Part shown: one piece after another, positions 1-10,129 of the stretch
Layout: each line of letters opens with the position of its first letter
Position numbering within the stretch: position 1 is the first letter of the stretch
DNA from: Cryoendolithus antarcticus
Lineage: Eukaryota > Ascomycota > Dothideomycetes > Cladosporiales > Cladosporiaceae
Length of the DNA stretch: 64,000 nt
Direction of reading: 5' to 3'
Assembly (NCBI GenBank): GCA_002077065.1
Contig: NAJO01000011.1
Coordinates: 705,001 to 769,000 of the forward strand
Made by a program: the position numbers and the translations under genes
The notes under the pieces: model-generated
Seen by the model: only the letters and a program-made list of their open reading frames with translations
Told to the model about the DNA's origin: nothing
The model's database searches: none

Positions 1-462
1 TGACGAGGTCGTGCCGTACTGTCAGAGCACTGCAACTTCTGCCTCAGGTTGCCCTGATGTGCAGCTTGTCGAGAGCGGCCAGCGGCGAGTCTCACAGGGA
101 TCCGCATGCGTAGTCGGGCGGCTGAGCAATTGCTTGATCTCTGTGGCCGCGCGTGACGGGCTTGGCTGGCACCTTGGGCTGTGGATCTGGATTTGTTATG
201 GCGTTGAATTTAGCGGTGTCGATCGATTACCGTCCCCTACGTCGATGACTTGATAATTTACGGCGAAACATGGGTAGGCCACATGCCATCGCGATGGCGA
301 TTGGGATGATCAAGTTGGATGAACCAGGTCGTCGGTACAACGGCCGGGATGAGCGGACCGCACCTTCCTCACGAGCCTCGGTAGATGAGGAATCTCGAGA
401 TATGAGCTCCGCGATGGTGTGGCTACCGTAGTGCGCAATCCCACCATACCATACTCACCACC
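1..462. other. Intergenic stretch upstream of PEX10
   Basis: No convincing gene. The one short open frame (11-253) has no family resemblance and no splice context. The last ~100 bases presumably hold the PEX10 promoter and leader; I see no clear TATA box. Confidence 0.6.
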
Positions 463-1584
463 ATGTCCGATCACGTTCGCGACGCGCCACTCTCTTCAGA
501 CAGACGCGCCCTCCAGTCCTTCCACTACCCTTTTGCCTCCAGCCCAGATATAATACGCTCCCACCAGAAGGACGCTTACTTCCAGTCCCACCTCCTGCTC
601 CAGCTCCAATCAATCCTACGCTCCTTGTACGGCACCCGCACAGTCCACAACTGGGAGAACGAAGCGCGGACCTTTACGGAACTGCTCTACCTCAGCCTTA
701 CGACGTTCCTTGGAAATCGAACGCTGGGTGAGGAGTACACAGACATAGTCCAGATTCACGCCTCAACCCACCGGCTACCGAGCATAGCGCGAAGGAGCGC
801 ATACATCTTGTCAGCTGTGCTCCTCCCGTATGGACTCACGCGAGTGCTGCCGTCTTTTCGGCGGCGACTGAGAGCGAAGCTCGAAGCCGTCCTCCACCAA
901 CAGGACTCGAAGCGATCGACGACCGCGCACCAGCTGTCTACATACATCCTAGAGCATCTGGACACTCTCACCTCCCCCTCCCTCCTCTCAGCCCTCGTGC
1001 TAGCGACCTTCTACTTCACAGGCGCCTACTACACGCTTTCCAAACGGCTGTTCAATTTGCGCTACATCTTCACGCGGAAAATCGAGCCCTCTTCGCAGCG
1101 AGCTGGGTACGAGGTGCTGGGAGTCTTGCTGGCAGCTCAATTACTTGTTCAGGGCTACCTACACGTTCAGACGGTGTACACAGCCAACTCCGCGGTCCCC
1201 GTAACACCACAAGCCGGGAGTGCGGTGATAGACGGCGGGGTTGAAATAGGCACTATGCCAGACGCCAACCTTCTCGCACCCATCCCGGCACCCTCCTCCT
1301 CCGATCCTGTAGCGCAGAAGAAGCATCTAGCGCACATCACGTCCACGCCCTACCATCCTGGACCGGTCGTGGATCTTGAGGACGCGGAGCAATTACAATA
1401 CATCTCTGGCAAGCAATCCCGGAAATGCACGCTCTGCCTCGAGCCCATGAAAGATCCCTCCGTAACAACTTGCGGGCATGTTTTTTGCTGGACATGTGTG
1501 ACGGAGTGGCTGAGGGAGCAGCCAATGTGTCCGTTGTGTAGGCAGGGGACGGGTGTGCAGCACGTTCTGCCTTTGAGAGGGTGA
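463..1584 (+). CDS. PEX10: Peroxisome biogenesis factor 10 (RING peroxin)
   Basis: Intact single-exon frame of 373 aa, a usual length for Pex10. The N-terminal half matches the Pex2/Pex12-type domain (residues ~20-270) with hydrophobic stretches near 115-130, 165-190 and 220-235. The C-terminus carries a C3HC4 RING at residues 322-359, opening CTLCLEPM and closing CPLC, with CGHVFCWTC in the middle. In the family, Pex10 forms a peroxisomal-membrane ubiquitin-ligase complex with Pex2 and Pex12 that ubiquitinates the import receptor Pex5 for recycling. The start follows a pyrimidine/CCA-rich leader ending ACCACCATG, good context for a fungal start. It converges on the aminopeptidase gene, with 74 bases between stops. 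The larger antisense frames inside it are shadows. Confidence 0.95.
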   Translation: MSDHVRDAPLSSDRRALQSFHYPFASSPDIIRSHQKDAYFQSHLLLQLQSILRSLYGTRTVHNWENEARTFTELLYLSLTTFLGNRTLGEEYTDIVQIHASTHRLPSIARRSAYILSAVLLPYGLTRVLPSFRRRLRAKLEAVLHQQDSKRSTTAHQLSTYILEHLDTLTSPSLLSALVLATFYFTGAYYTLSKRLFNLRYIFTRKIEPSSQRAGYEVLGVLLAAQLLVQGYLHVQTVYTANSAVPVTPQAGSAVIDGGVEIGTMPDANLLAPIPAPSSSDPVAQKKHLAHITSTPYHPGPVVDLEDAEQLQYISGKQSRKCTLCLEPMKDPSVTTCGHVFCWTCVTEWLREQPMCPLCRQGTGVQHVLPLRG

Positions 1585-1658
1585 ATTTAGCGAGGACAGG
1601 GTTCATCTATGCAGCTTTATACCCCAGCCATGCTTCCAATACCTCAGGAGGAGAGACT

Positions 1659-4571
1659 CTATTTCAAGTACTTCTCCGCCTTAAGCCAATCCTCAACATC
1701 CTTCCCATCCCTCTCCAGCCAGCCAATCTTAGCGCGCACCGCATCAATAGACTGCGCCAAGTTCCTGTCGAAACCCTTCGTCGACCGTTCTTTGAAGAAC
1801 GCCTCCACATCCTCCAACTGGTCTTGCTTCGTAAACCCACTCGTAGCCATACTAACCGTGCTCCCCAGCAACGTAAAGCTAGGCGGCATCTTCTTCCGCA
1901 GTGTCTCCCAGTTCTCCTTCATCCACGCCCAGAACGCCTCAATGCCCTCTTTATGCGCCCTCAACCCGGCAAGAGGGAGGTAGACGTCCTGCTCCTTCAC
2001 CTGCGGGGAAAGGGAGTAAGCGAGTGTGCGCTGGATTAGCTCTGGACTCTGCGCGCGTCCGAGGGATCGCAACGCGGCGTTCCGCTCATCGGAGGTGGCG
2101 GCTGTGGTGTACTCGTGCACGAGGGCGTCGTATTCCTTCGCGCCGCCGTAGCGGAGCACGACGGCGTAGACGGAAGACCTCAAGTTGGGGTGAAGCGCTG
2201 AGCGGTCGCCGGCGGTAAATTTCTCAAACATCTCGAACGCGGCGGTCTTGGTCTTCTCATCACCCGCTGAAGCCGCGGCACCAAAGAGAAGGGCCTTGAA
2301 CTGCTGCTCGATGTGTCCGTCAGAGGGCTTGAACTCCCAGCCAAGTTCGTGAGATTTCTTCGCTACGAGATCGCGTTGAAATGTCCGGAGGGCGTCTTTC
2401 TTGTCTTGCGATTCGAAGATCCATGCGCTGCGGATTGCGCCGATGCGGGCTGTGAGCTCATCCCAGACAACGAAGTCGGGTTCAGCATCGAACGACTTGA
2501 CGAGGGAGAGCAGGCCGGACGTCTTGCTGTAGCCTGCTGCAGACAGAGCACCGGCGTCGGCGATCATACCAGCGCGGTCCTCGACTGTGAGGAGTCCGGC
2601 TTTGGCGTTCTCGCCTAGCTTTGCAAGACGCTGGGGTGTGTAGGATGTGCGGTAGATGCCCGAGTGATCTGCGTTGATCTTGTAGAAATCGAGATCAGGG
2701 ACCTTGAAATCTGCTTCGCGGTCGTTGAGCGTAAGGTCTTCATTGATACCGTCTTTGGTTCGCAGGCCGAGGATTACGGGGAAGAGTGTCTTATCTTCTT
2801 CGGGCTTGACATCAGCAGTGCGGAGAAAGCGGTTCTGCTTTACGTGTATTGTAGAGTCTTTGGTGTTCTCCGTGACTGTCACGACAGGGAAGCCGATGTT
2901 CTTCGTCCAGATGTCGGCTACGCGCTCGACGTCTTTGCCGCTTGCGTCGCTGAGCGCGGCCCAGAGATCTTCGGTTTGCGTGTTGCCGTAAGCGTGTTTC
3001 TTGAGGTAGCGCCGGATACCTTCCATGAAGACGTCTTCACCGAGGTATTTGGAGATCATGCGAATGACGCACGATCCTTTCGAGTAGGAGATCGCATCGA
3101 AGATCTGGTTGATCTCATCGGCGCGCTTCACAGGCACTTCGATTGGATGCGAGCTCCGCAAGGAGTCAAGACCGAGGGCTGATTGCAAGTTGTCGGTCAC
3201 GTAGCTCTGCCACACGTTCCACTCTGGGTAGAAGATGTTGCACGAGTACCACGACATCCAAGTTGCAAAGCCCTCGTTGAGCCACAGACCATCCCAGAAA
3301 TCCATGGTCACTAAGTTGCCGAACCACTGATGGGCTAGCTCGTGCTGCACGACCTCAGCAATGCGCTGCTTGGTGGATGCACTCGAGTTCTTCTCGTCAA
3401 GTAGCAAGTCAACCACTCGGTATGTGACCAGACCCCAATTCTCCATGGCGCCTGCCGCGAAGTCCGGAATAGCCACCATGTCCATCTTCGGCAGTGGAAA
3501 CTTGCTGTCAAACTGCTCCTCGTAGAACTTGAGGGTCTGCGCACCCAACTTCGCCGAGAAATGACTATGCTCGATCTCCTTGTCAGGTGTGCAGAAGACC
3601 CGCACGGGCACGCGGAACTCGTTCGTCTCGTAGACCTTCAGCTCGCCCACAATGAACGCAAGCAAGTACGTCGACATGAGCGGTGTCTTGTTGAACGTCA
3701 CAATCTTCCGCTTCGGCCCAGAGCCCGCAGCCTCCACCGCCTTCTCGCTCGCTACATCCATGTTGCTCAAACACGTCATCTTCTCGTCCGCGATCAGAGT
3801 GACGGTGTAGGTAGCTTTCAGCGCTGGCTCGTCGAAGCAGGGGAAAGCTCTTCGCGCGTCCGTAGCCTCCATCTGCGTTGTGGCGAGGTACGCATCCTTG
3901 CCATCTGCGCCTTTGTACGACGAGCGGTAGAATCCAGCCATCTTATCGTTCAGCGTGCCCGTGAACTTCTGCGTCAGGGTCGCCTTTCGGCCAGCGGGGA
4001 TCGTGTCATTGAACTCGATCTTCGTTGTCTGGCTGTCCTCGTCGAATGACAGGGTTGGCGAGGATGTGACTGTTGTGTCTCCAGACGTGATCTTGGTGGA
4101 GTGGATGTCCAGCTCGAGAGTATTGAGCGATATGCTCTTGGTATCTTCCATTACGTCCAACTCGATCACGACCGTCCCCTCATACGTGAACTTCTCGAAG
4201 TTCGGCTCGAGGGTCAAGTCATAGTGAAGCGGTTTCACATTCTTCGGCAGCACCTCGCGGCCCTTGCTGATATCCAAGCTGGACCCCGTCGTGTCCGCCT
4301 CGCGGTGTTGACGACACATGTTGCGGCGATGGGAGCAGTGTCTTCGTTGGGTAGGAGAAAGTGTGGACCGAGATTGAGGGCTGCGAAAAGGTTTATGAAT
4401 TACTCCGGACTGACTCCGAGGCTGCAGCAATGTACACGTGGTGCTGCTGATTTTGCGCACGCCGCCTATGCCGTGAGGGTTGTATGGCGTTGTCTCAGTG
4501 AGGAAGGTCCGAGTCGTGGTGGGGTACTGGCGGGCAGCTGGAGTGGCTCGCAGTCGGAGGAAAGACCTCAT
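1659..4571 (-). CDS. APE2: M1-family zinc aminopeptidase (Ape2/Aap1 type)
   Basis: Uninterrupted 970-aa frame. The M1 exopeptidase motif GAMENWG is at residues 374-380 and the zinc site HELAHQW at 410-416, with the third ligand in NEGFATW shortly after. The C-terminal half is the ERAP1-like helical domain. The enzyme removes N-terminal residues from peptides; yeast relatives Ape2 and Aap1 are cytosolic or periplasmic. The first ~84 residues are an Arg/Ser/Thr-rich, acid-poor extension resembling a mitochondrial presequence. A second in-frame ATG at residue 85 (base 4319) lies just before the conserved domain (KGREVLPKNVKP), so two isoforms from alternative starts are plausible. Yeast Ape2 and Aap1 are close paralogues, so the symbol is approximate. 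Confidence 0.92.
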   Translation of the reverse strand: MRSFLRLRATPAARQYPTTTRTFLTETTPYNPHGIGGVRKISSTTCTLLQPRSQSGVIHKPFRSPQSRSTLSPTQRRHCSHRRNMCRQHREADTTGSSLDISKGREVLPKNVKPLHYDLTLEPNFEKFTYEGTVVIELDVMEDTKSISLNTLELDIHSTKITSGDTTVTSSPTLSFDEDSQTTKIEFNDTIPAGRKATLTQKFTGTLNDKMAGFYRSSYKGADGKDAYLATTQMEATDARRAFPCFDEPALKATYTVTLIADEKMTCLSNMDVASEKAVEAAGSGPKRKIVTFNKTPLMSTYLLAFIVGELKVYETNEFRVPVRVFCTPDKEIEHSHFSAKLGAQTLKFYEEQFDSKFPLPKMDMVAIPDFAAGAMENWGLVTYRVVDLLLDEKNSSASTKQRIAEVVQHELAHQWFGNLVTMDFWDGLWLNEGFATWMSWYSCNIFYPEWNVWQSYVTDNLQSALGLDSLRSSHPIEVPVKRADEINQIFDAISYSKGSCVIRMISKYLGEDVFMEGIRRYLKKHAYGNTQTEDLWAALSDASGKDVERVADIWTKNIGFPVVTVTENTKDSTIHVKQNRFLRTADVKPEEDKTLFPVILGLRTKDGINEDLTLNDREADFKVPDLDFYKINADHSGIYRTSYTPQRLAKLGENAKAGLLTVEDRAGMIADAGALSAAGYSKTSGLLSLVKSFDAEPDFVVWDELTARIGAIRSAWIFESQDKKDALRTFQRDLVAKKSHELGWEFKPSDGHIEQQFKALLFGAAASAGDEKTKTAAFEMFEKFTAGDRSALHPNLRSSVYAVVLRYGGAKEYDALVHEYTTAATSDERNAALRSLGRAQSPELIQRTLAYSLSPQVKEQDVYLPLAGLRAHKEGIEAFWAWMKENWETLRKKMPPSFTLLGSTVSMATSGFTKQDQLEDVEAFFKERSTKGFDRNLAQSIDAVRAKIGWLERDGKDVEDWLKAEKYLK

Positions 4572-5095
4572 GGGAAGGAGTGACGGAGAGGACGTGAAAG
4601 AACAAGGTTATGCAGTGCTAGTCAAGACATCAATGCTTCTATCGTTACATGCAGGTACATCACTGGGCATGCATGATCTGACCAGATGATGGACTCGAGC
4701 TCACGGCATCCCCGCGGCGAGTGACGGGTCAGTGCAGCGTCGAGAGTCAGCAAAGTCTGAGTGTCTCAAAACACCTTCTCGCACATACACTCGAGAAACT
4801 AATTCTGCATCAACATGGCGGTTTCGTACTTCGGTTTTCCCAGAGAGGAAACGTCGCCAAAATGTCAAGTCTCTGCAAGAAAAGGTAGGTATTCGATCTT
4901 CTGCCTTTCCACACAAGCAAAACAGTCCTCTCAGCGAACTCCACCTCCATGAGCTCGCCGGTGTTTGACGATTTTCGTCGCTTTTGCAAGATCAACCTTA
5001 CAAGACCAAGCTGTTTGAGGTACCTACGACTCCTGACTAGGCCGCCATAAGTGCATTGGTACACTCATATATAGTTTCAAACCCATCATCATGCC
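4572..5095. other. Intergenic, aminopeptidase promoter side
   Basis: About 520 bases between the aminopeptidase start and the end of the thioesterase-like gene, both on the minus strand. Only short unrelated frames are present. It should contain the aminopeptidase promoter and the downstream end of the other gene; no distinct motif seen. Confidence 0.5.
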
Positions 5096-6070
5096 TTACA
5101 ACTTCGCCTCCCCATCCTTCCTTCTCACCGCGAGATTCCTCTCAGACCCAACAGCAAAGCAGACATGATGGCTCAGTGCCACCAGATCTCCGTCTGCGTC
5201 CATAACAATGATTTCCAGGTCAAAGCGGCCATTCTTGATCTGCTTCGCCTGCAGTCGCACAAACAGCCACTTCACTCCCTCCACCGGCAACGCCTTCTTC
5301 ACCTCCAAGTTCAGCAAGATAGTCGGATACCACATCTTCGCCCCATCATTACTCATCTGCTTCTCCAGCTCCCCTGGCTTCAGTCGCTTCTCCAGTTCGA
5401 CGCTGTAAGGATCGAAGCCGAGGACGTAGTGCTCTAGCACTTGCGGGAAGGTGTCTACGATCGATCCGAGCAGCTCTTGCGTCCAGTTCTCGCCGTTCCG
5501 CAGGCAGAGCCACTCGTCGACGATATTCTGCGCTACTTGACCACCGCGAGGGAACATCGACCGGATGCCCCGCGTGGCTTTGCGGAAATCGGAGAAGGGC
5601 CACGAATGGCGTTCACCCCATGTGCGATCATTATCACTGTCGAACTTGCTTACATCTGCTGTGGGAGCTGGAGGTGATAGTTCCCATTTCGTCGCGAAGC
5701 TCACGCCCACTTCAGTGCTCAAATTGGAGTTAGTGACATACCCCACTACCTCCTCTCTGCCGTCTTGACTGAGCGTCACATGTACGACGCTCGTTTGTCG
5801 TCCTAGCTTGACATCCTTGACGACGAAATTCGCCGATCCTGTCTGCGTTCTTCGGAGAAATTCGAGATGCAAGGTGAGCGTGTGAGGCTGATCTTGCTTC
5901 TTCAAGGTTGTGTCGAAGTGCAGCCGGACGACACGCAGGAATACTGCTGTTACGAAGCCGCCGTGGGGAACTGTGCCAATTGTCCAGGCGGGGTTGAAGT
6001 CGGCGGTGTAGGTGTTGGGAGACGTTCGGGTCGGAGTTGTTGCGGCGTGGAAAGATATTGCAGGATTCAT
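5096..6070 (-). CDS. Thioesterase-superfamily protein (double hotdog fold)
   Basis: Intact 324-aa frame. It reads as the fungal thioesterase-like superfamily (4HBT_3 type): an N-terminal hotdog with FNPAWTIGTVPHGGF (residues ~25-40) and a strand LTLHLEFLRRT, then a second hotdog near the C-terminus ending VALSHHVCFAV. Two hotdogs in one chain fit an acyl-CoA thioesterase II-like arrangement acting on acyl-CoA esters, but the substrate cannot be told from sequence. No signal peptide, membrane span or peroxisomal C-terminus is visible (the chain ends GEAKL, close to but not a canonical PTS1 SKL/AKL; EAKL does end in the tripeptide AKL, so peroxisomal entry is possible). The start at 6070 gives a natural N-terminus. 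Confidence 0.75.
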   Translation of the reverse strand: MNPAISFHAATTPTRTSPNTYTADFNPAWTIGTVPHGGFVTAVFLRVVRLHFDTTLKKQDQPHTLTLHLEFLRRTQTGSANFVVKDVKLGRQTSVVHVTLSQDGREEVVGYVTNSNLSTEVGVSFATKWELSPPAPTADVSKFDSDNDRTWGERHSWPFSDFRKATRGIRSMFPRGGQVAQNIVDEWLCLRNGENWTQELLGSIVDTFPQVLEHYVLGFDPYSVELEKRLKPGELEKQMSNDGAKMWYPTILLNLEVKKALPVEGVKWLFVRLQAKQIKNGRFDLEIIVMDADGDLVALSHHVCFAVGSERNLAVRRKDGEAKL

Positions 6071-6708
6071 TGCGCTCCAAGTGAGTTAATTAGGGCAAAT
6101 ATCCGTCCCAGTCGCCAGATAGCCCTAAAGGTGTAGTGAAAGTTTTCTAGGCTATGGCTTCCACGTTGTTGATCTCAGGTCGGGGTCACGTTGTGGAATT
6201 CTGCAGGGACATGAACGTGACCAGGGTGGACGCAGGATACATGATCCAGTGAGCCATCGCGAGAGAATGTATACAGTCGAGCTGTGTATGTTCACTCATC
6301 AAAGCCATCGATGTCATTTTTGGAGCCGAAGCCTCGGCTCTCGAGAAGGTGCCAGGCTGAATGCCAAGCCATATCGAGGCTACTGCATACATATGTTTGC
6401 GTTCGTGACAAGATCGTGACGGATATCAAAGGTTCAACCCGAGCGAAAAGATACGTCGTTTCAGGTCATCCGTCGCCATCACGTGGGCTCTCAATGCAGA
6501 TGCACCTCCACGGCGCAGCCCTGAGTGTCGTACCGTTACGTGGCGGCTCTGTCGAAGTGCGAGATCAATGATGCTCATGATCGCCGTCCCCGATTCGAGT
6601 ACCTTCGGGAACGACGACAAGAGGGAACAGTGCGTGGAAGCGACGCTGTGTCTGTTGATCAGGTATAGCGAGTATGGCGATGAGTCGTCAGAGGTCTATC
6701 AGTCATGC
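6071..6708. other. Intergenic before the HET relic
   Basis: About 640 bases without a supported gene. It would hold the promoter of the thioesterase-like gene and any former promoter of the HET gene. An in-frame methionine at 6568 could extend the HET relic upstream. Confidence 0.45.
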
Positions 6709-8907
6709 ATGGCCGACGACGACTGGATCACTGAGAGCGACGAGAGCGACGAGAGTGACGAGAGCGATGACAGCGACACATTGGGCATTACTCCCACGCT
6801 TGTAGATGACCACGACCAATTAGCATAACTTTGCGAAGGTCCCTGTGGTGCCTGCAATCTGCTTCGCGCTTTCGAACGCGTCAACGACCGGAAGCTTACC
6901 TTGAGACTAAGTCAGGAGCGAGCACCACTTGTGTTCAGCTGGAAATCCCGCAAGTCTCTAAGGGAGCATGCTCGAACTTGCAGCTTCTGCGCCTATCTCG
7001 TGGATCGTAGTAGCAATGCTAATCTATGGCCGATCAGGAAGACCGAGCGCTTTCCGAAAACTGCAGGCAGCATCCGTCTTGTGGATAACAAGCATCGTGT
7101 TGGGTTTGGGGTGCTCACGGTTACCGATCTGCAGTTCACGGGGTATGCTGGCCTGATATCGCTGGCGTTTAAGCGACACACTACGCCAAGCGTGCACGTG
7201 GGTATCCGTCAAGTTGGACCACTCTTCGATAATAGCATCGGCAAAGCGTGGCTCTCGAGATGCGTAAAAGACCGCGATCTTATCGACGGTGATGATGAAG
7301 ATGATGACTATGAAGCAGATTCCGGGTCGCCATCAGCACTGCAAGGTAGCACATGGGTGTTTAGAACGATCGACACTGCTCTGCATTGCATTCGAGAACA
7401 TGTCCGTGGACAGCCAAGGCCAAAGTATGCAGCTCTGAGCTACGTTTGGGGTTCTGCACCACAGCTGACCCTGAGGCGAGCGAACAAGACAGCTTTTATG
7501 CAGGAAGGCGGCCTCATCGCTGCCAATATCGAGCTTCCTGTCGCTGGACAGGATGCAATTTCTAGAGCTGCTTCCCTGGGCTTCAAACACATATGGATAG
7601 ATGCTCTGTGCATCGTGGAAGATGACGAACTGGACAAGGCGGCACAGATCAATTCACTGCGTGCGATCTATCGACAGGCCGCGCTCACCATTGTCAGTAC
7701 TGCACCATCTGTGCACGACGGCATGTCGGGCATCAACAGTGTGCCGAGATCTCTGATACAGCGTCCCTTCCGGACTGCGAGGTTTGACCTCATTGATCGC
7801 CTGCCCGGGGTTCACAACATGCTAGACCATTGTGAGTGGTACACGAGAGGGTGAACCCTCCAAGAAATGTTGCGTTCCACTCGCCTGCTTATCTACACTG
7901 AGGCGCAGGTCTTGTTCATGTGCCATTACGGAGTCGTGTGGTATGAAGACGACATATCGGCGCAAAAAGCAGGGACAGAATTAATGGGCGTTGCAGGGCA
8001 TCGGGAGCCACCTGCGCATATGAAGGACCCAAAAGGCATGTTCAAAAGACTACACGCACTTAGTGGGATCCAGAGCTCCCGCAGTGGATAGGTACACCGA
8101 ACTGATGTCCGACTATCAAGCTCGAAAAGTGAAGTACCCAGACGATAACCTGAATGCAGTCGCAGGCATGCTCGAAACTATCGGAAACTGCCTCTGGGGA
8201 CTCCCACGGGAGTTCTTCGTGGACGCTTTGTGTTGGACTGCTAAGCGACCTTACGACGATAGTTCAAAGTAGTACAGCACGCACATGCGACCACTTACCC
8301 AGTTCCCATCATGGTCTTGGGCAGCATGGAAGGCACTCGGTACGGTCCTGACTATCATGGACAGCGATCGCGCTTCCACATCAGTGGTTGCATTCAGCGC
8401 TCTGATTGAACAGGACGGCAAGCCATATCATAAGGCTGTCACATGCATGAAAAAGCCGGGTTTTACATCCGACGACACCTGTATAGCCCATCTAGCCGAT
8501 GTGCAAGCGCTTGACGAAGACCTTGAAAATTATCCGGAAATCCTACATCTGATGTACACATCCCCAGCTCTTTCGATCCTACGATGTCGAAGCTACATCG
8601 CCGACTTCTACGTACCCAGATCGCCTGAGATATCTCCTGATAGAGGCTCAAGCGCATACTTCACCGTCTACGCGGATGCTGCAATGCAATTGCCGCCCAC
8701 TGGTCTCTTGCTCGAGCCGTCCTGGCGGGCTCTGCAAGCGAGACTTTGTCATTTCTGTACGTGGGAGCTTGTGGCGACGGGAAGCTGATCTTCCTGCTCA
8801 TCGAATTGCGAGATGGTATTGCGTACCAGCGACCTGAGGTCATTTACGTTGAGAGATACAATGCTATATGGCAGCCAGCTTTTCACCGTATTATTGCACT
8901 TTCTTGA
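6709..8907 (+). pseudogene. Decayed HET-domain (heterokaryon incompatibility) gene
   Basis: HET hallmarks are clear: ALSYVWGSAP (~7431-7460) and HIWIDALCI (~7588-7614), preceded by a Cys-rich lead (CEGPCGACNLL, then HARTCSFCAYL) and followed by late blocks (TLQE at 7855, FPSWSWAAW at ~8299, and a C-terminal ERYNAIWQPAFHRI ending at 8907). They do not lie in one open frame. Stops interrupt frame 1 at 6826 (TAA) and 7852 (TGA, where the family has Trp in R-G-W-T-x-Q-E). The frame moves from 1 to 2 between ~8040 and 8085. Another stop (TAG) lies at 8270, and the frame returns to 1 near 8745-8765. No intron with correct phase explains these. Family role: allorecognition and programmed cell death after fusion of unlike hyphae. 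Here I infer a dead copy. Confidence 0.88.
6733..6777 (+). repeat. Acidic 9-base tandem repeat in HET relic N-terminus
   Basis: Five near-perfect units of GAGAGCGAC-like sequence encode a Glu-Ser-Asp repeat at the start of the HET relic. A slippage-prone microsatellite inside coding sequence. Confidence 0.8.
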
Positions 8908-9164
8908 TGGGGACCGTGATACCGTAGTCAAGATGATAGCTGTACATACTATCGGGTGCATCGCCGCGGTCCCCTTCAACTCGATTTGTCCTGTAGTCGT
9001 GCTTCCCTCCGGGACACATCGAGCGCCTGCAGAAAGCCTCCTGCTGACGCGGCATCTACTTGCGTTTCCATGAGCGTGACTCGCACGACCAGAACATCAC
9101 AGAGCCTCGCCTGTTTGCAATACTCTGGCCGAGTGAGCTTCCCCATTACTGCACCGCGTACTTG

Positions 9165-10129
9165 TTATCTGCTTCCAAAGCCCGACCCCTGTCCCTGCAC
9201 CGTCCCACCCCTTCGACTCGTTATCAACATCTCCGTCCTCACATACAGCGCATCCAAATACCCCATAGCCGGCGCATCCTTGACGATCTTCGCGACCTGT
9301 AACCCCGAGCTGACCAACTGGAGCACATTCCTGTCGTCCTTCAACGGCCGACTCTGATGCTTCGCAGCATGACGCATCTCCAGCGAGTTCTCCAAGATAG
9401 TGATCAGCTGCTTGATCTGCCCATTGTAGAGCACTCTGCTAGGGATGCGGCGTTTCGTCGCGAGGCGCTTCAGAAGGTAGACCCATTCGGACCACTCTCT
9501 GTCGCTGGGAACGCGGACAGGTCGCTTGTCTGGCTCAAGAGGGATGGGGAACTGGTAGCGAGCCACGAAGTCGTAGGCGCATTGCGAGAGGCGGTCGTTG
9601 ACTTGAGTGAGGATTTCATCTTGCTCTTGGGCGTAGAGGCTTATGGGAAGTTGTGGAAGATCTTCCTCTTTAGGCTCGTAGTCGGCATCTACGGGCTTGT
9701 CGAGCAGCTGTGAAGGTCCATCGAACTCGTCTCGGTTAGATGGGCGGCGCTGTGGGTAGTTCTTGCTATTGTCTGAGGTTTGGCCAGCGTAGACCGCTGG
9801 AAGCTGGCTGAGATTGGTGTGCTCAGACGAACTGCGGCGGAGCATCGGAGGAGGCCATGTGCTGCCCCAGGGTGAGGAAGGGTCACCCCGTACTCTATTT
9901 GGTAGACCAAGTTGGTACTGCGCATTTGCTTGCGATGTGCTCCATGCTGAGGACTCTTGCAATGCTGGCGCCCTTCGTCCTGCGTACCACTCCTCGCTTC
10001 CCCATGGCTGACTTCCAGCTGTGAGTGTCTGGGGTGCGTAGCTTGCCTGCACGTCAGTGAATGTGAGTCAGTCTCAAAGGAGAGGGTGTGTCAAACCTCG
10101 CGCCAGTCACGGATCTTGGGCCGTTCCAT
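9165..10129 (-). CDS. Conserved fungal protein, function unknown
   Basis: Two exons inferred. Exon 1 (10129-10097) encodes only MERPKIRDWRE; a 50-base intron (10096-10047, gtttga to gtgcag) follows in phase 0; exon 2 runs 10046-9165. About 305 aa in all. Exon 2 alone has no ATG near its 5' end, only a GTG, which supports the small first exon. Residues 1-120 are low-complexity and polar. The second half looks like a conserved helical domain, with DREWSEWVYLLKRLATKRRI and YNGQIKQLITILENSLEMRH. I do not recognise a named family. A further upstream exon starting ATGAGC near 10325 could also splice in frame, so the N-terminus is unsure. Confidence 0.7.

Noticed and set aside
2664..3182. 172-aa plus-strand frame opposite the aminopeptidase
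   Set aside because: Antisense shadow of a long real gene with strong codon bias.
6802..6839. Possible ~37-base intron removing the first HET stop
   Set aside because: Too short for this genome's introns, and splicing would put the following Cys-rich block in the wrong frame.
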